A DNA stretch of 64,000 nt, taken from contig UCNG01000014.1 of assembly GCA_900473915.1 (NCBI GenBank), forward strand, positions 182,520-246,519. Reading direction: 5' to 3'. The notes under the pieces were generated by a model, which was given only the letters and a program-made list of their open reading frames with translations, searched no databases and was not told the origin of the DNA. A program made the translations under genes and the position numbers. Below are positions 8,189 to 16,251 of this stretch, piece after piece; the first letter of the stretch is position 1, and each line of letters opens with the position of its first letter. The DNA is from Hyphomicrobiales bacterium. GTDB lineage: Bacteria; Pseudomonadota; Alphaproteobacteria; Rhizobiales; Rhizobiaceae.

Positions 8189-9361
8189 TCACTCGGGTTT
8201 GAGATAGGCTTCAGCAAGCTCGGTCCAGAAGGCCGCGCCGATGGGAATCAAATCATCGTTGAAATCGTAAGACGGATGGTGGAGCTGGAAATCGTTTTCT
8301 CCCTTGCCGCCCCCCACAAAGAAGTAAGTTCCGGGTCGCTCACGGAGCATATAGGCAAAATCCTCGCTGCCCATGAAAGGTCGTTCCAGATCGATCACGT
8401 TCGTTGCGCCAAACGAGTTCACCGCCAGTGAGCGCGCGAAATCAGTTTCCGCGGTATGGTTGATCGTCGCATCATAACTGCGCAGATACTCCACTTCAGC
8501 AGTTAGTCCGAAGCTCTCTGCCTGATGCGCTGCAACACGTTTGATGCGTTGCTCGATCTGATCGCGAATGGTGGGCGAAAAAGTGCGAATGCCGACCACG
8601 ATTTCTGCCGTCGATGGAATGATATTGCTGGCCGAACCACCATGGAATGCGGCAACCGTCACAACCGCCGGATCGAGCGCTGGCACGTTACGGGACTTGA
8701 TGGTCTGCAGGGCCATCACAATCGAAGCGCCCGCGGTTATCGGATCAGCAGTTTTTTCCGGTTCCGAGCCGTGACCGCCGTAGCCGTTCACCCTGATAAA
8801 TGCTTCATCGACCGCCGCCATGATCGGCCCATCGCGGAAGGCAAACTTGCCGAGGGGAATGCCGGGATCGTTGTGAAGGGCAAAAACAGCATCACAAGGA
8901 AAACGGTCGAACAATCCTTCGTCTATCATGATCTTGGCACCGCCGAAATTCTCTTCCGCCGGCTGGAAAATCAGATGAATGGTTCCGTCGAAATTGCGCC
9001 GTTCAGCCAGAGCCTTGGCAGCACCGAGCAACATCGTCGTATGGCCATCATGTCCACAGGCATGCATCAGCCCCGGGGACTTGCTGGAATAGGGCAGATT
9101 TGTCTGCTCATGAATGGGAAGCGCGTCGATATCGGCACGAATGCCGACCGACTTCCGGCCCGATCCATTCGTCAAAGTCCCAATGACCCCGGTTTTTGCA
9201 AGTCCTCGCGTGACCTTGTATCCCAGGGCCTCGAGCTGCCGCGCAATGATCTCGGAAGTCCGTTTCTCCTCGAGCCCCAGTTCAGGGTGAGCATGAAGGT
9301 CATGCCGCAACGCTGTCAGCTCTGGAAGATTGTTGCGAATAGCAGTCGAAAAATCGCGCAT
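8189..9361 (-). CDS. M20-family amidohydrolase (hippurate hydrolase/N-acyl-amino-acid hydrolase type)
   Basis: A 390-residue metal-dependent amidohydrolase of the M20D group, which removes acyl groups from amino acids or opens amide conjugates. Metal ligands and catalytic residues are readable: MHACGHDGHTTM (Cys/His), QPAEENFGGA (catalytic Glu pair) and FMGSEDFAYML near the C-terminus. RADIDALPI is also typical. No signal peptide, so it acts in the cytoplasm. Its ATG follows directly on the stop codon of the upstream permease (TGAATG), and its own stop lies against the start of the DDAH gene, so all are translationally linked. Substrate is inferred to be an acylated or conjugated amino acid brought in by the same transporter. 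Confidence 0.88.
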   Translation of the reverse strand: MRDFSTAIRNNLPELTALRHDLHAHPELGLEEKRTSEIIARQLEALGYKVTRGLAKTGVIGTLTNGSGRKSVGIRADIDALPIHEQTNLPYSSKSPGLMHACGHDGHTTMLLGAAKALAERRNFDGTIHLIFQPAEENFGGAKIMIDEGLFDRFPCDAVFALHNDPGIPLGKFAFRDGPIMAAVDEAFIRVNGYGGHGSEPEKTADPITAGASIVMALQTIKSRNVPALDPAVVTVAAFHGGSASNIIPSTAEIVVGIRTFSPTIRDQIEQRIKRVAAHQAESFGLTAEVEYLRSYDATINHTAETDFARSLAVNSFGATNVIDLERPFMGSEDFAYMLRERPGTYFFVGGGKGENDFQLHHPSYDFNDDLIPIGAAFWTELAEAYLKPE

Positions 9362-10171
9362 TCAAGCACCTCTTGTCGGAATTCGGTTCTCAAGACGCCG
9401 GAAGACCAGGACCAGGCCTGCGGTCAATATCATGTAGATCAAGGCCAGCAGCAGAAGCGGCTCATAAGTGAGATAGGTTTCCTGGCGCACCCGCGAAACG
9501 ACGCCGTAGACATCGACGACGGTTATGGTTGCCACCAGCGGCGTCGATTTCAATTGAAGGACCGTTTCGCCGTTCAGGGTCGGCAGAGCGCGATGGATCG
9601 CGCGCGGCAGCCAGATACGGCGAAACACTTTCCAGGGTGACATGCCGAAGGCACGACCGGCCTGCAGCTCGCCGGATGGCACGCCAGCAAACGCACCGCG
9701 CATGACCTCCCCCTCATAGGCCGCGAAAGAGATCGTCAGCGCGGCAAGTCCATATGGCCATGCCTCGCGCAGATAAGGCCAGATAAACGAGCCGCGAATG
9801 CCGGGAATGGAGGGAAACAGCGACCCAAGGCCGTAATAGAGCAGCCACAGCTGCAACAGCAACGGCGTCCCCCGGATGACGGTGCAGAACGCCTTCGCTG
9901 GCCAGCTCAACCACCATGGGCCAGTCACCTGAAGCAATCCGAGGGGAAGAGCCAGCATAAACCCCAGAATTGCAGACCCGAAAAGCATGAACAGAGTTAC
10001 CACGATGCCGGAACCCAGACGAGGCAGGTATTGCGGCAGCCAGTCCCAGCGGCCCAGCACCACCGCCGAGGCAAACAGCGCTATCGCGATGACAATCAGC
10101 ACAAGGCGGTGCGGTTCGAGCCAGTTTCTGACGGACATCCGGTTTTCCAATACTGCTGAAGATGTGCTCAT
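9362..10171 (-). CDS. Amino-acid ABC transporter permease (HisM type)
   Basis: A 269-residue inner-membrane permease of the polar amino-acid family. Typical segments are the substrate-gate region IRGTPLLLQLWLLYYGLGSL and the ATPase-docking loop LQAGRAFGMSPWKVFRRIWLPRAI. The start is set at the ATG at 10171, one base after the stop codon of the preceding permease, which implies translational coupling. A later ATG at 10138 is possible and would shorten the protein by 11 residues. It forms a heterodimer with the permease encoded just upstream, as HisQ and HisM do. Confidence 0.92.
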   Translation of the reverse strand: MSTSSAVLENRMSVRNWLEPHRLVLIVIAIALFASAVVLGRWDWLPQYLPRLGSGIVVTLFMLFGSAILGFMLALPLGLLQVTGPWWLSWPAKAFCTVIRGTPLLLQLWLLYYGLGSLFPSIPGIRGSFIWPYLREAWPYGLAALTISFAAYEGEVMRGAFAGVPSGELQAGRAFGMSPWKVFRRIWLPRAIHRALPTLNGETVLQLKSTPLVATITVVDVYGVVSRVRQETYLTYEPLLLLALIYMILTAGLVLVFRRLENRIPTRGA

Positions 10172-10172
10172 C

Positions 10173-10895
10173 TCAGTCAATCCGTGCGAAGCCACGGCGC
10201 GCGCGCCGCTCGACAATGCCGATGAAGACGTTCGAAATCAGGGTAAGCCCGAGGTACAGCACGCCAGCGGCCATGAAAAACAGCAGATAATGCTTGGTCG
10301 TGCCCGCTGCCTGTCTCGTCACCAGGGTCAGTTCGCTGAAGCCGACAACCGCCAGAAGGGCTGTATCCTTGGTTGAGATAAGCCACAGATTGGCAAGGCC
10401 AGGTGTGGCGAAGGGCAGCATGGCCGGTATCGTGATGCGTCTGAGCATCTTGGACGGGGGCATGCCGAATGCGCGCGCTGCCTCGATCTGGCCGGGCGCG
10501 ATCGCTTTGATCGCACCGCGCAGGACTTCCGTCGAATATGCGCCCTGCACGACACCGATGACGAAAATACCGGCCGCAAGTCCGCTGATATCGACCTTGC
10601 CTTGCCCAAGCAGAGCAAGCAACTGGTTCAACAGGTCGGTGCCTGCGTAGTACAGGATAAGGATCAGCACCAGCTCCGGCACGGCGCGGACCACTGTCGT
10701 ATACACTTCCAGAAGGTCGCGAATGATCGGACCGCCATAGAGCTTGCCCAGCGCACCGAACATGCCGATCAGCAGACCGAGCGAATAACCGCCAACGGCA
10801 ATTTGCAGCGTGTGCCAGAAACCCTGCAGAAGCACCCCTCCCCATCCCGGCGGATTGAGAGCAAGCAGGCTCCAGTTGATCAGTGGTGCATCCAT
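10173..10895 (-). CDS. Amino-acid ABC transporter permease (HisQ type)
   Basis: A 240-residue inner-membrane permease, partner of the permease at 9362. It shows VRAVPELVLILILYYAGTDL in the gate region, where the family usually has RG(T/L)P, and the docking loop IEAARAFGMPPSKMLRRITIPAMLPF. About five hydrophobic segments fit the family. The start ATG at 10895 has only a weak ribosome site, as expected for a gene preceded by the strong hairpin at 10926-10952 that separates it from the binding-protein gene. Confidence 0.92.
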   Translation of the reverse strand: MDAPLINWSLLALNPPGWGGVLLQGFWHTLQIAVGGYSLGLLIGMFGALGKLYGGPIIRDLLEVYTTVVRAVPELVLILILYYAGTDLLNQLLALLGQGKVDISGLAAGIFVIGVVQGAYSTEVLRGAIKAIAPGQIEAARAFGMPPSKMLRRITIPAMLPFATPGLANLWLISTKDTALLAVVGFSELTLVTRQAAGTTKHYLLFFMAAGVLYLGLTLISNVFIGIVERRARRGFARID

Positions 10896-10925
10896 GGGCA
10901 GTTCCGTTCATGCTGAAATCGGGGA

Positions 10926-10952
10926 GGCCAGCCGAAGAGAAACCGGCTGGCC
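10926..10952 (-). promoter_or_regulatory. Intercistronic hairpin between binding-protein and permease genes
   Basis: GGCCAGCCG and CGGCTGGCC form a perfect 9-bp stem with a nine-base loop in the 64-base gap after the binding-protein gene. Without a U tract it probably shields the upstream mRNA or causes partial termination. Confidence 0.6.
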
Positions 10953-10959
10953 AGGAAAC

Positions 10960-11742
10960 TCACTGGCCGTAAATGTCGAAATCGAAATATTTTTTGGTGA
11001 AGGTATCGTAGGTTCCATTCGCGCGGATGGCCTTGATCGCGGCGTTCAGCTTGTCCTTGAGTTCCGTATCGCCCTTGCGCAATCCGATGCCCACACCCGG
11101 CCCCAGAACCTCGACATCCTGAGCGACGGTTCCTTTTTCCTCGCAGCATGCCTTGCCGTTATCCGTCGCAAGGAACGTCCGCAGAGCCAGGGAATCCGCC
11201 TGCACGGCATCGATGCGCCCGGCGGTGAGGTCGTTGTTGGCTTCGTCCTGCGTCTGATATACCTTGATCGTGGCACCGGCGGGCGCGAAATGCTTCACCG
11301 CATAGGCCTGATGGATGGTAGAAACCTGCACGCCAATCATCTTGTCCTTCAGCCCCTCCGGCGTCGCGTCGAATTTGAGATCCTTGGTGCCGATGACGAT
11401 CGTCGGTGTATTATAATATTTGTCAGAGAAATCGATGGTCTTGAGACGTTCAGGCGTCATCGACATTGAGCCGACGATCATGTCGATCTTGCCGGTGGTG
11501 AGTGCGGGGATGATGCCATCCCAGGCGACCGGCGTTATCACGCAATCAAGCTTGGCCTCTTTGCAGACTGCATCCGCAAAATCGATTTCCCAGCCGTGCC
11601 ATTTTCCCGTGGCGTCAGGTTCCGTGAAAGGGGGATAAGGTTCTGCTGCGATACCGAGCTTCACCTGTTCGGCACTTGCCGCCCCCACTCCCGCAACGGC
11701 AAATGTTACACCCACGCACAGACTAGCCAAAAGACACTTCAT
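10960..11742 (-). CDS. Lysine/arginine/ornithine-type periplasmic binding protein (family 3)
   Basis: A 260-residue periplasmic receptor with signal peptide MKCLLASLCVGVTFAVAGVGAASA. The mature part starts EQVKLGIAAEPYPPF and contains WEIDFADAVCKEAKLDCVI and DMIVGSMSMTPERLKTIDFSDKYY, which resemble receptors for basic amino acids and opines. The ATG at 11742 is chosen because GGGAGGAG precedes it; the longer frame to 11763 lacks a ribosome site. It follows the ATPase gene by 22 bases. Together with the DDAH and M20 genes downstream, ligand specificity for an arginine-like compound is a reasonable inference. Confidence 0.92.
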   Translation of the reverse strand: MKCLLASLCVGVTFAVAGVGAASAEQVKLGIAAEPYPPFTEPDATGKWHGWEIDFADAVCKEAKLDCVITPVAWDGIIPALTTGKIDMIVGSMSMTPERLKTIDFSDKYYNTPTIVIGTKDLKFDATPEGLKDKMIGVQVSTIHQAYAVKHFAPAGATIKVYQTQDEANNDLTAGRIDAVQADSLALRTFLATDNGKACCEEKGTVAQDVEVLGPGVGIGLRKGDTELKDKLNAAIKAIRANGTYDTFTKKYFDFDIYGQ

Positions 11743-11764
11743 TGGTACTCCTCCCATTCCCATT

Positions 11765-12538
11765 TCAGTGTGTTGAACTGATAAACTTCTTCAATCGCTC
11801 GGATTTGGGCGCCCCGAAGACCTCTTCGGGAGGTCCCTCTTCCTCAATCCTGCCATTGTGCAGAAAAACGATATGATTGGCGACCTTGCGCGCAAACTTC
11901 ATCTCGTGCGTAACCAGGATCATCGTGCGTTTTTCCTTGGCCAGATCACCGATAACAGTGAGTACCTCGCCGACCAGTTCAGGGTCCAGCGCAGATGTCG
12001 GCTCGTCGAAAAGCATCACCAATGGCTCTATCGCCAGCGCCCGCGCAATCGCGGCACGCTGCTGCTGGCCACCGGACATGAAAGCGGGATAGACGTCTCG
12101 CTTCTCGTAAAGCCCGACGCGCCTTAGAAGCGCTTCGGCCCGCTCTGTCGCTTCGGCCTTGGGCACACCCAGCACATGCACAGGCGCTTCGATCACATTC
12201 TCCAGGACGGTCATGTGCTGCCAGAGATTGAAGCTCTGGAAGACCATTCCGAGCCGCGTGCGAATACGCTCGATCTGCCTTCGGTCCGCGGGTATCTGGC
12301 CGCCATTGCCGGTGTTTCGCATGGCGATGGTTTCACCGTGGATGGTGACCGCCCCCGATGTTGGCAGTTCCAGCATGTTGATGCAGCGAAGAAATGTCGA
12401 TTTACCGGAGCCTGATCCGCCAATAATGGCGATGACATCGCCCTCGCGCGCCCTGAGTGAAACGCCTTTAAGCACCTCGAGATCACCGAAACGCTTGTGA
12501 AGGTCGACGACGGAGATCGCCTCTTCGCCTTGACTCAT
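11765..12538 (-). CDS. Amino-acid ABC transporter ATP-binding protein
   Basis: A 257-residue cytoplasmic ATPase of the HisP/GlnQ type. Walker A is GGSGSGKS (residues 40-47), the signature is MSGGQQQR (around 154-161; Met replaces the usual Leu), Walker B is [12 protein letters not shown], and the switch His lies in ILVTHEMKFA. The ATG at 12538 has AGGGAGG ten bases upstream; a GTG at 12547 is too close to that site. It is first in the minus-strand operon, reading away from the TetR gene across a promoter region with a large inverted repeat. It is the only ATPase near the two importers of this region and may energise both. Confidence 0.94.
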   Translation of the reverse strand: MSQGEEAISVVDLHKRFGDLEVLKGVSLRAREGDVIAIIGGSGSGKSTFLRCINMLELPTSGAVTIHGETIAMRNTGNGGQIPADRRQIERIRTRLGMVFQSFNLWQHMTVLENVIEAPVHVLGVPKAEATERAEALLRRVGLYEKRDVYPAFMSGGQQQRAAIARALAIEPLVMLFDEPTSALDPELVGEVLTVIGDLAKEKRTMILVTHEMKFARKVANHIVFLHNGRIEEEGPPEEVFGAPKSERLKKFISSTH

Positions 12539-12665
12539 GCGGCACAAACCTCCCTTGGCCCGACACCCTTACGGTTTGTCACAAGCCACCTGGATATTGC
12601 TTTATTATCAGCCACTTCGGAGTTCTTTTGACTTCTCGACAAGCGGCCAACCGTTCCCTTGACGT

Positions 12666-12706
12666 TGACTATACACTTGAATAAGTATTGCGCAAGTGCA
12701 TAGTCA
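12666..12706. promoter_or_regulatory. Large inverted repeat in the ABC/TetR divergent promoter region
   Basis: TGACTATACACTTG (12666-12679) and CAAGTGCATAGTCA (12693-12706) are inverted copies matching at 13 of 14 positions with a 13-base spacer. The repeat lies 20-60 bases before the TetR start, in the only gap between two divergent operons. It is the likely binding site for the TetR protein, which would then control both directions and itself. Confidence 0.7.
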
Positions 12707-12725
12707 GACATCGAGGGAGGAGAGG

Positions 12726-13370
12726 ATGACCGCATCGTTTCGACGTGCGCCGGACTTCGATCGTCGCACGGACATGATAGAGGCTACGCTCGACTGCATT
12801 GCCGATCTCGGAATACAGGCGACAACGGTTCGTGCCGTTGCGGCGCGTGCTGGCGTCAGCAATGGCCTGATCCGGCATCATTTCGCATCGAAGGCCAATC
12901 TCATCGCCGCCGCCTACCAGCGCATGATCGAAATGATGACCCTGCCCGCGCTGAGCGTTCTGGAATCGGATGGCGGCACGCCCCACGACCGGCTGACGCG
13001 GTTCATCGCAGCCAGCCTCGGCGGAGCTGTGGCCGATCCGCGGATGCTCTCGCTGTGGGCGACTTTCGTCAGCCAGGTTCATCTTGATCCGAATCTGGAG
13101 CACGAACATCGCGAAGGCTATCTCGCTTTCCGGCGCGCGACCGAGACCTTGATTGCCGAGGTGCTATCGGCAGAAGGCCGGGAACCGGCCCCGCAATCGC
13201 GCAGAAACCTCGCTATCGCAGTCAACGCCCTGATTGACGGCCTTTGGATCGAAGGCTGTCTCAGCGCGGCTGAAATCGACGAAACCACGCAAATTGGCAT
13301 CGGACTAAGCTCAATCGGCGCTCTTCTCGGCATCGAGCTTCCCGCTGCGCCACCACTTCCGAGAAATTGA
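12726..13370 (+). CDS. TetR-family transcriptional regulator (BetI-like)
   Basis: A 214-residue one-component regulator. The N-terminal helix-turn-helix is in TTVRAVAARAGVSNGLIRHHF (about residues 30-52), and the C-terminal ligand domain contains LSLWATFVSQVHLDPNLEHEH, close to the BetI/TetR_C_6 group whose members respond to choline-like or polyamine-like ligands. The ATG at 12726 has GGAGGAGAGG directly upstream. It heads the plus-strand unit: its stop is one base from the aminotransferase start. It most likely represses this operon and the divergent importer until the substrate or an intermediate is bound. Confidence 0.9.
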   Translation: MTASFRRAPDFDRRTDMIEATLDCIADLGIQATTVRAVAARAGVSNGLIRHHFASKANLIAAAYQRMIEMMTLPALSVLESDGGTPHDRLTRFIAASLGGAVADPRMLSLWATFVSQVHLDPNLEHEHREGYLAFRRATETLIAEVLSAEGREPAPQSRRNLAIAVNALIDGLWIEGCLSAAEIDETTQIGIGLSSIGALLGIELPAAPPLPRN

Positions 13371-13371
13371 C

Positions 13372-14568
13372 ATGCATTACGCTTCCATCACCGATAGACT
13401 CTCAGGATTGGGTTCGGACAAATGGCGGGTCCATGCACGAGGCAGGGAACTGCGCGCGCTTGGCCATCCCGTCATAGAATTTACGATCGGCGAACCCGAC
13501 GTTGCCCCGGATTCCTCGCTGCTCGAAGCATGCAATAACGCCATGCGCGCCGGACGCACCCGCTATTCCAACGGTCGCGGCGAACCGGCGGTGCTGGCGG
13601 CGCTGGCGGCAAAATATTCAAAGCGCACCGGCCGTGCCATCACGACCAATAATGTCCTCTATTTTCCTGGAACCCAAACAGCGCTTTATGCCGTTTTGAC
13701 AGGATTGGTCGAGAGTGGCGACAAGGTTCTCGTCCCCGATCCCTATTACGCAACCTATGAAGGCGTGGTACGGGCGCCCGGAGCCGATATCGTCCCGGTG
13801 CCACTGCGGGCCGAAGATGGCTTTCATCTTCGAGCAGAAATACTGGAAGCGGCGATCACGCCCGGCTGCCGGGTATTGCTTCTCAACAACCCGCACAATC
13901 CGACCGGAGCGGTTCTCACAAAACCCGAAATTGCTGCGATCAGCGAAGTCTGCCGCAAGCACGATCTCTGGATCGTTTGCGATGAGGTCTATGAAGAGCT
14001 TACTTTCGGCGCCGCATTTGCGTCGCCGCTCGATCTTCCGGAAATGGGGGACCGCACCATCGTGGTCTCCTCCATCTCGAAGTCACACGCAGCCCCCGGC
14101 TTTCGTGCAGGCTGGGCTGTGGGTTCGGAGGAGTTTTGCCAGAGATTGCTGCCTTTCTCCGAATCCATGCTCTTCGGTGGACAGCCTTTCATCGCCGACA
14201 TGGCAGCCTATGCGCTGACACATGATCTGCCGACAGCCTCAATCATGCGCGCGCAGTACAAGGCGCGGTCCGAGCTGATTGTAGAGCGTTTGCAAGGCGT
14301 TGCGGGTATCAAGCCCCTGATGCCGGAAGCGGGCATGTTCGTGCTGCTGGATATTGGCGGCACTGGCCTCAATGGTGAGGAATTCGCCAGCCGGCTGCTT
14401 GAAGAACACTACGTCTCGATGATGCCCGGCACGTCTTTCGGCCAGGTCGCGAAGAATCTGGTCCGCATGAGCGTCACCGTTCCTGAAGACAGCATAATCG
14501 AGGCTTGTGACCGCATTGCCCGGTTTGCCCGCAGCCTGAACTACAGAGCGGAAAGTCTGGTTTCATGA
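13372..14568 (+). CDS. PLP-dependent aminotransferase, class I/II (AruH/AspC-like)
   Basis: A 398-residue cytoplasmic aminotransferase. Fold type I landmarks are readable: FTIGEPDV near residue 40, LNNPHNPTGA (172-180), the cofactor-binding Asp in IVCDEVYEEL (204) and the Schiff-base lysine in SSISKSHAAPGFRAGW (K237), with the final carboxylate-binding Arg in NLVRMSV. It is followed, with a 4-base overlap, by a ThDP 2-oxoacid decarboxylase. That pair is the arrangement of the arginine transaminase pathway (AruH/AruI of Pseudomonas). It probably converts the imported amino acid to its 2-oxo acid; arginine, methylarginine or another basic amino acid are candidates. Confidence 0.9.
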   Translation: MHYASITDRLSGLGSDKWRVHARGRELRALGHPVIEFTIGEPDVAPDSSLLEACNNAMRAGRTRYSNGRGEPAVLAALAAKYSKRTGRAITTNNVLYFPGTQTALYAVLTGLVESGDKVLVPDPYYATYEGVVRAPGADIVPVPLRAEDGFHLRAEILEAAITPGCRVLLLNNPHNPTGAVLTKPEIAAISEVCRKHDLWIVCDEVYEELTFGAAFASPLDLPEMGDRTIVVSSISKSHAAPGFRAGWAVGSEEFCQRLLPFSESMLFGGQPFIADMAAYALTHDLPTASIMRAQYKARSELIVERLQGVAGIKPLMPEAGMFVLLDIGGTGLNGEEFASRLLEEHYVSMMPGTSFGQVAKNLVRMSVTVPEDSIIEACDRIARFARSLNYRAESLVS

Positions 14569-16214
14569 GCAGCAAAATAACGGTCGGGCAAGCGCTGATC
14601 CGCCTTCTGGAAGCATACGATGTCGATACAGTATTTGGCATTCCGGGCGTGCACACAGCCGAACTTTATCGTAGCCTTGCCGGATCGAGCATCCGGCATG
14701 TTACCCCGCGCGACGAACAGGATGCGGGCTTCATGGCAGATGGCTATGCGCGGGTTTCGGGCAAGCCGGGTATCTGCCTGCTGATTACGGGGCCGGGGCT
14801 TACCAATGCGATAACCCCGATGGCCCAGGCGCGAGCCGATTCCATACCGATGCTCGTCATCTCAGGCGTCAACGCGCGCCACACGCTTGGACAATATAAG
14901 GGGCACCTGCACGAGCTTCCCGACCAGTCTGCGACCATGCGAACAATCGCCCTGTCGTCAGAACGACTGGAACAGCCCGGCGATCTTGCAGAACTGGTTG
15001 GCCGTGCCTTCGCCCGGATGAAATCCGGACGTCCGGGCCCTGTCCATATTGAAATCCCGACGGACCTTATGGAAGCCCCGTTTGAAGGAAACTTGCGCAA
15101 GTCCCCGGCAGTCGCGAACGCTACGGCTGTGGATTCCAATGTCGGGAAAATCAAAGCCGCTGCAACACTTTGCGCCGAAGCCCGCCGTCCTTTGATCCTC
15201 GCAGGCGGAGGCGCCAACCGGGCGGGTGATGCCGTTTCCGTCCTTTCGCAGATGCTTGACGCCCCGGTCGTGACCACAACGAACGCCCGTGGTTTGCTTG
15301 GCCGTCATCCGCTCGCGGTGCAGGCAAGCCCCAGCCTGCCGCCTATCCGCCAGCTGATCGCCGATGCCGATCTCGTCATTGCGATAGGAACCCAGTTCGG
15401 TCCGACCGATTACGACATGTATGTAGACGGAGGTTTCGAGCCTCCTGCCGACATGATCCGCATCGACATCGACCCGGATGCGGAGGCAACCAGCGCCCCG
15501 GCTGGCCTGATGATCGTGGGCGATGCCGCCCCAATAACGGAAGATCTCATTTCTGTTCTGCAGCTTCTTCCTCAGGCATCACGTGAGGACGGAAAGGAGC
15601 GCGCAACGGCGGCTAAGGCTGCGGCATACGACTTCCTTTCACCCAAGATGCAGGCTTTGACCGAAGTTCTGGACACCATTCGGAATGCCCTGCCCGGCAG
15701 TATCATAGTCGGAGATTCCACGCAGCTCGCCTATGCTGGCAACCTTTTCTTCGAAGCCGATAGCGCACGAAGCTGGTTCAATGCTTCGACGGGGTACGGC
15801 GCGCTCGGATTTGGTCCCCCGGCCGCAGTGGGCGCCAGTCTTGCGCAGGCCGACACACCGGTGGTCTGCCTGGTGGGAGACGGCGGTTTCCAGTTCTGTC
15901 TCGGCACTCTCGGCACTGCCACAGACGAGAAAGCGCCGGTGATTTTCGTCGTCTGGAACAATCATGGTTATCAGGAAATCGAAGATTACATGCTTTCTCG
16001 GGATATCGAGCCCGTGGGCGTTCGCCCGACACCTCCCGATTTTCTCAAGCTCGCGCAGGCCTATGGCATACCGGGTGAACATATCCGCCTGACTAATCAA
16101 GACAATCAGGATGCGCTTCATCCAGGCGCACTCGACCTTGCGCAACTCGTCGGGGCGCTTCACCGCGCCCAGGCTGTCGAGGGGCCCGCACTTATAGAAA
16201 TAACGACGCCATAG
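14565..16214 (+). CDS. ThDP-dependent 2-oxoacid decarboxylase (AruI / acetolactate-synthase-like)
   Basis: A 549-residue ThDP enzyme with the three usual domains. The PYR domain starts VGQALIRLLEAYDVDTVFGI and has the activating Glu in TPRDEQDAGFMADGYAR. A central nucleotide-like domain follows. The PP domain carries the ThDP/Mg motif GDGGFQFCLGTLGTATDEKAPVIFVVWNN (read as GDG...NN, about 429-457). By memory the N-terminus resembles the 5-guanidino-2-oxopentanoate decarboxylase AruI more than true acetolactate synthase, and there is no small-subunit gene nearby. It should decarboxylate the 2-oxo acid made by the upstream aminotransferase, giving an aldehyde. No aldehyde dehydrogenase gene lies in this cluster. 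Confidence 0.85.
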   Translation: MSSKITVGQALIRLLEAYDVDTVFGIPGVHTAELYRSLAGSSIRHVTPRDEQDAGFMADGYARVSGKPGICLLITGPGLTNAITPMAQARADSIPMLVISGVNARHTLGQYKGHLHELPDQSATMRTIALSSERLEQPGDLAELVGRAFARMKSGRPGPVHIEIPTDLMEAPFEGNLRKSPAVANATAVDSNVGKIKAAATLCAEARRPLILAGGGANRAGDAVSVLSQMLDAPVVTTTNARGLLGRHPLAVQASPSLPPIRQLIADADLVIAIGTQFGPTDYDMYVDGGFEPPADMIRIDIDPDAEATSAPAGLMIVGDAAPITEDLISVLQLLPQASREDGKERATAAKAAAYDFLSPKMQALTEVLDTIRNALPGSIIVGDSTQLAYAGNLFFEADSARSWFNASTGYGALGFGPPAAVGASLAQADTPVVCLVGDGGFQFCLGTLGTATDEKAPVIFVVWNNHGYQEIEDYMLSRDIEPVGVRPTPPDFLKLAQAYGIPGEHIRLTNQDNQDALHPGALDLAQLVGALHRAQAVEGPALIEITTP

Positions 16215-16251
16215 GCCGGGACGGTCTGGCAAAGCGACTGGGAGGAACGCT

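Noticed and set aside
14565-16214. Biosynthetic acetolactate synthase large subunit
   Set aside because: No small-subunit gene nearby, an N-terminus closer to AruI-type decarboxylases, and a setting in a catabolic operon.
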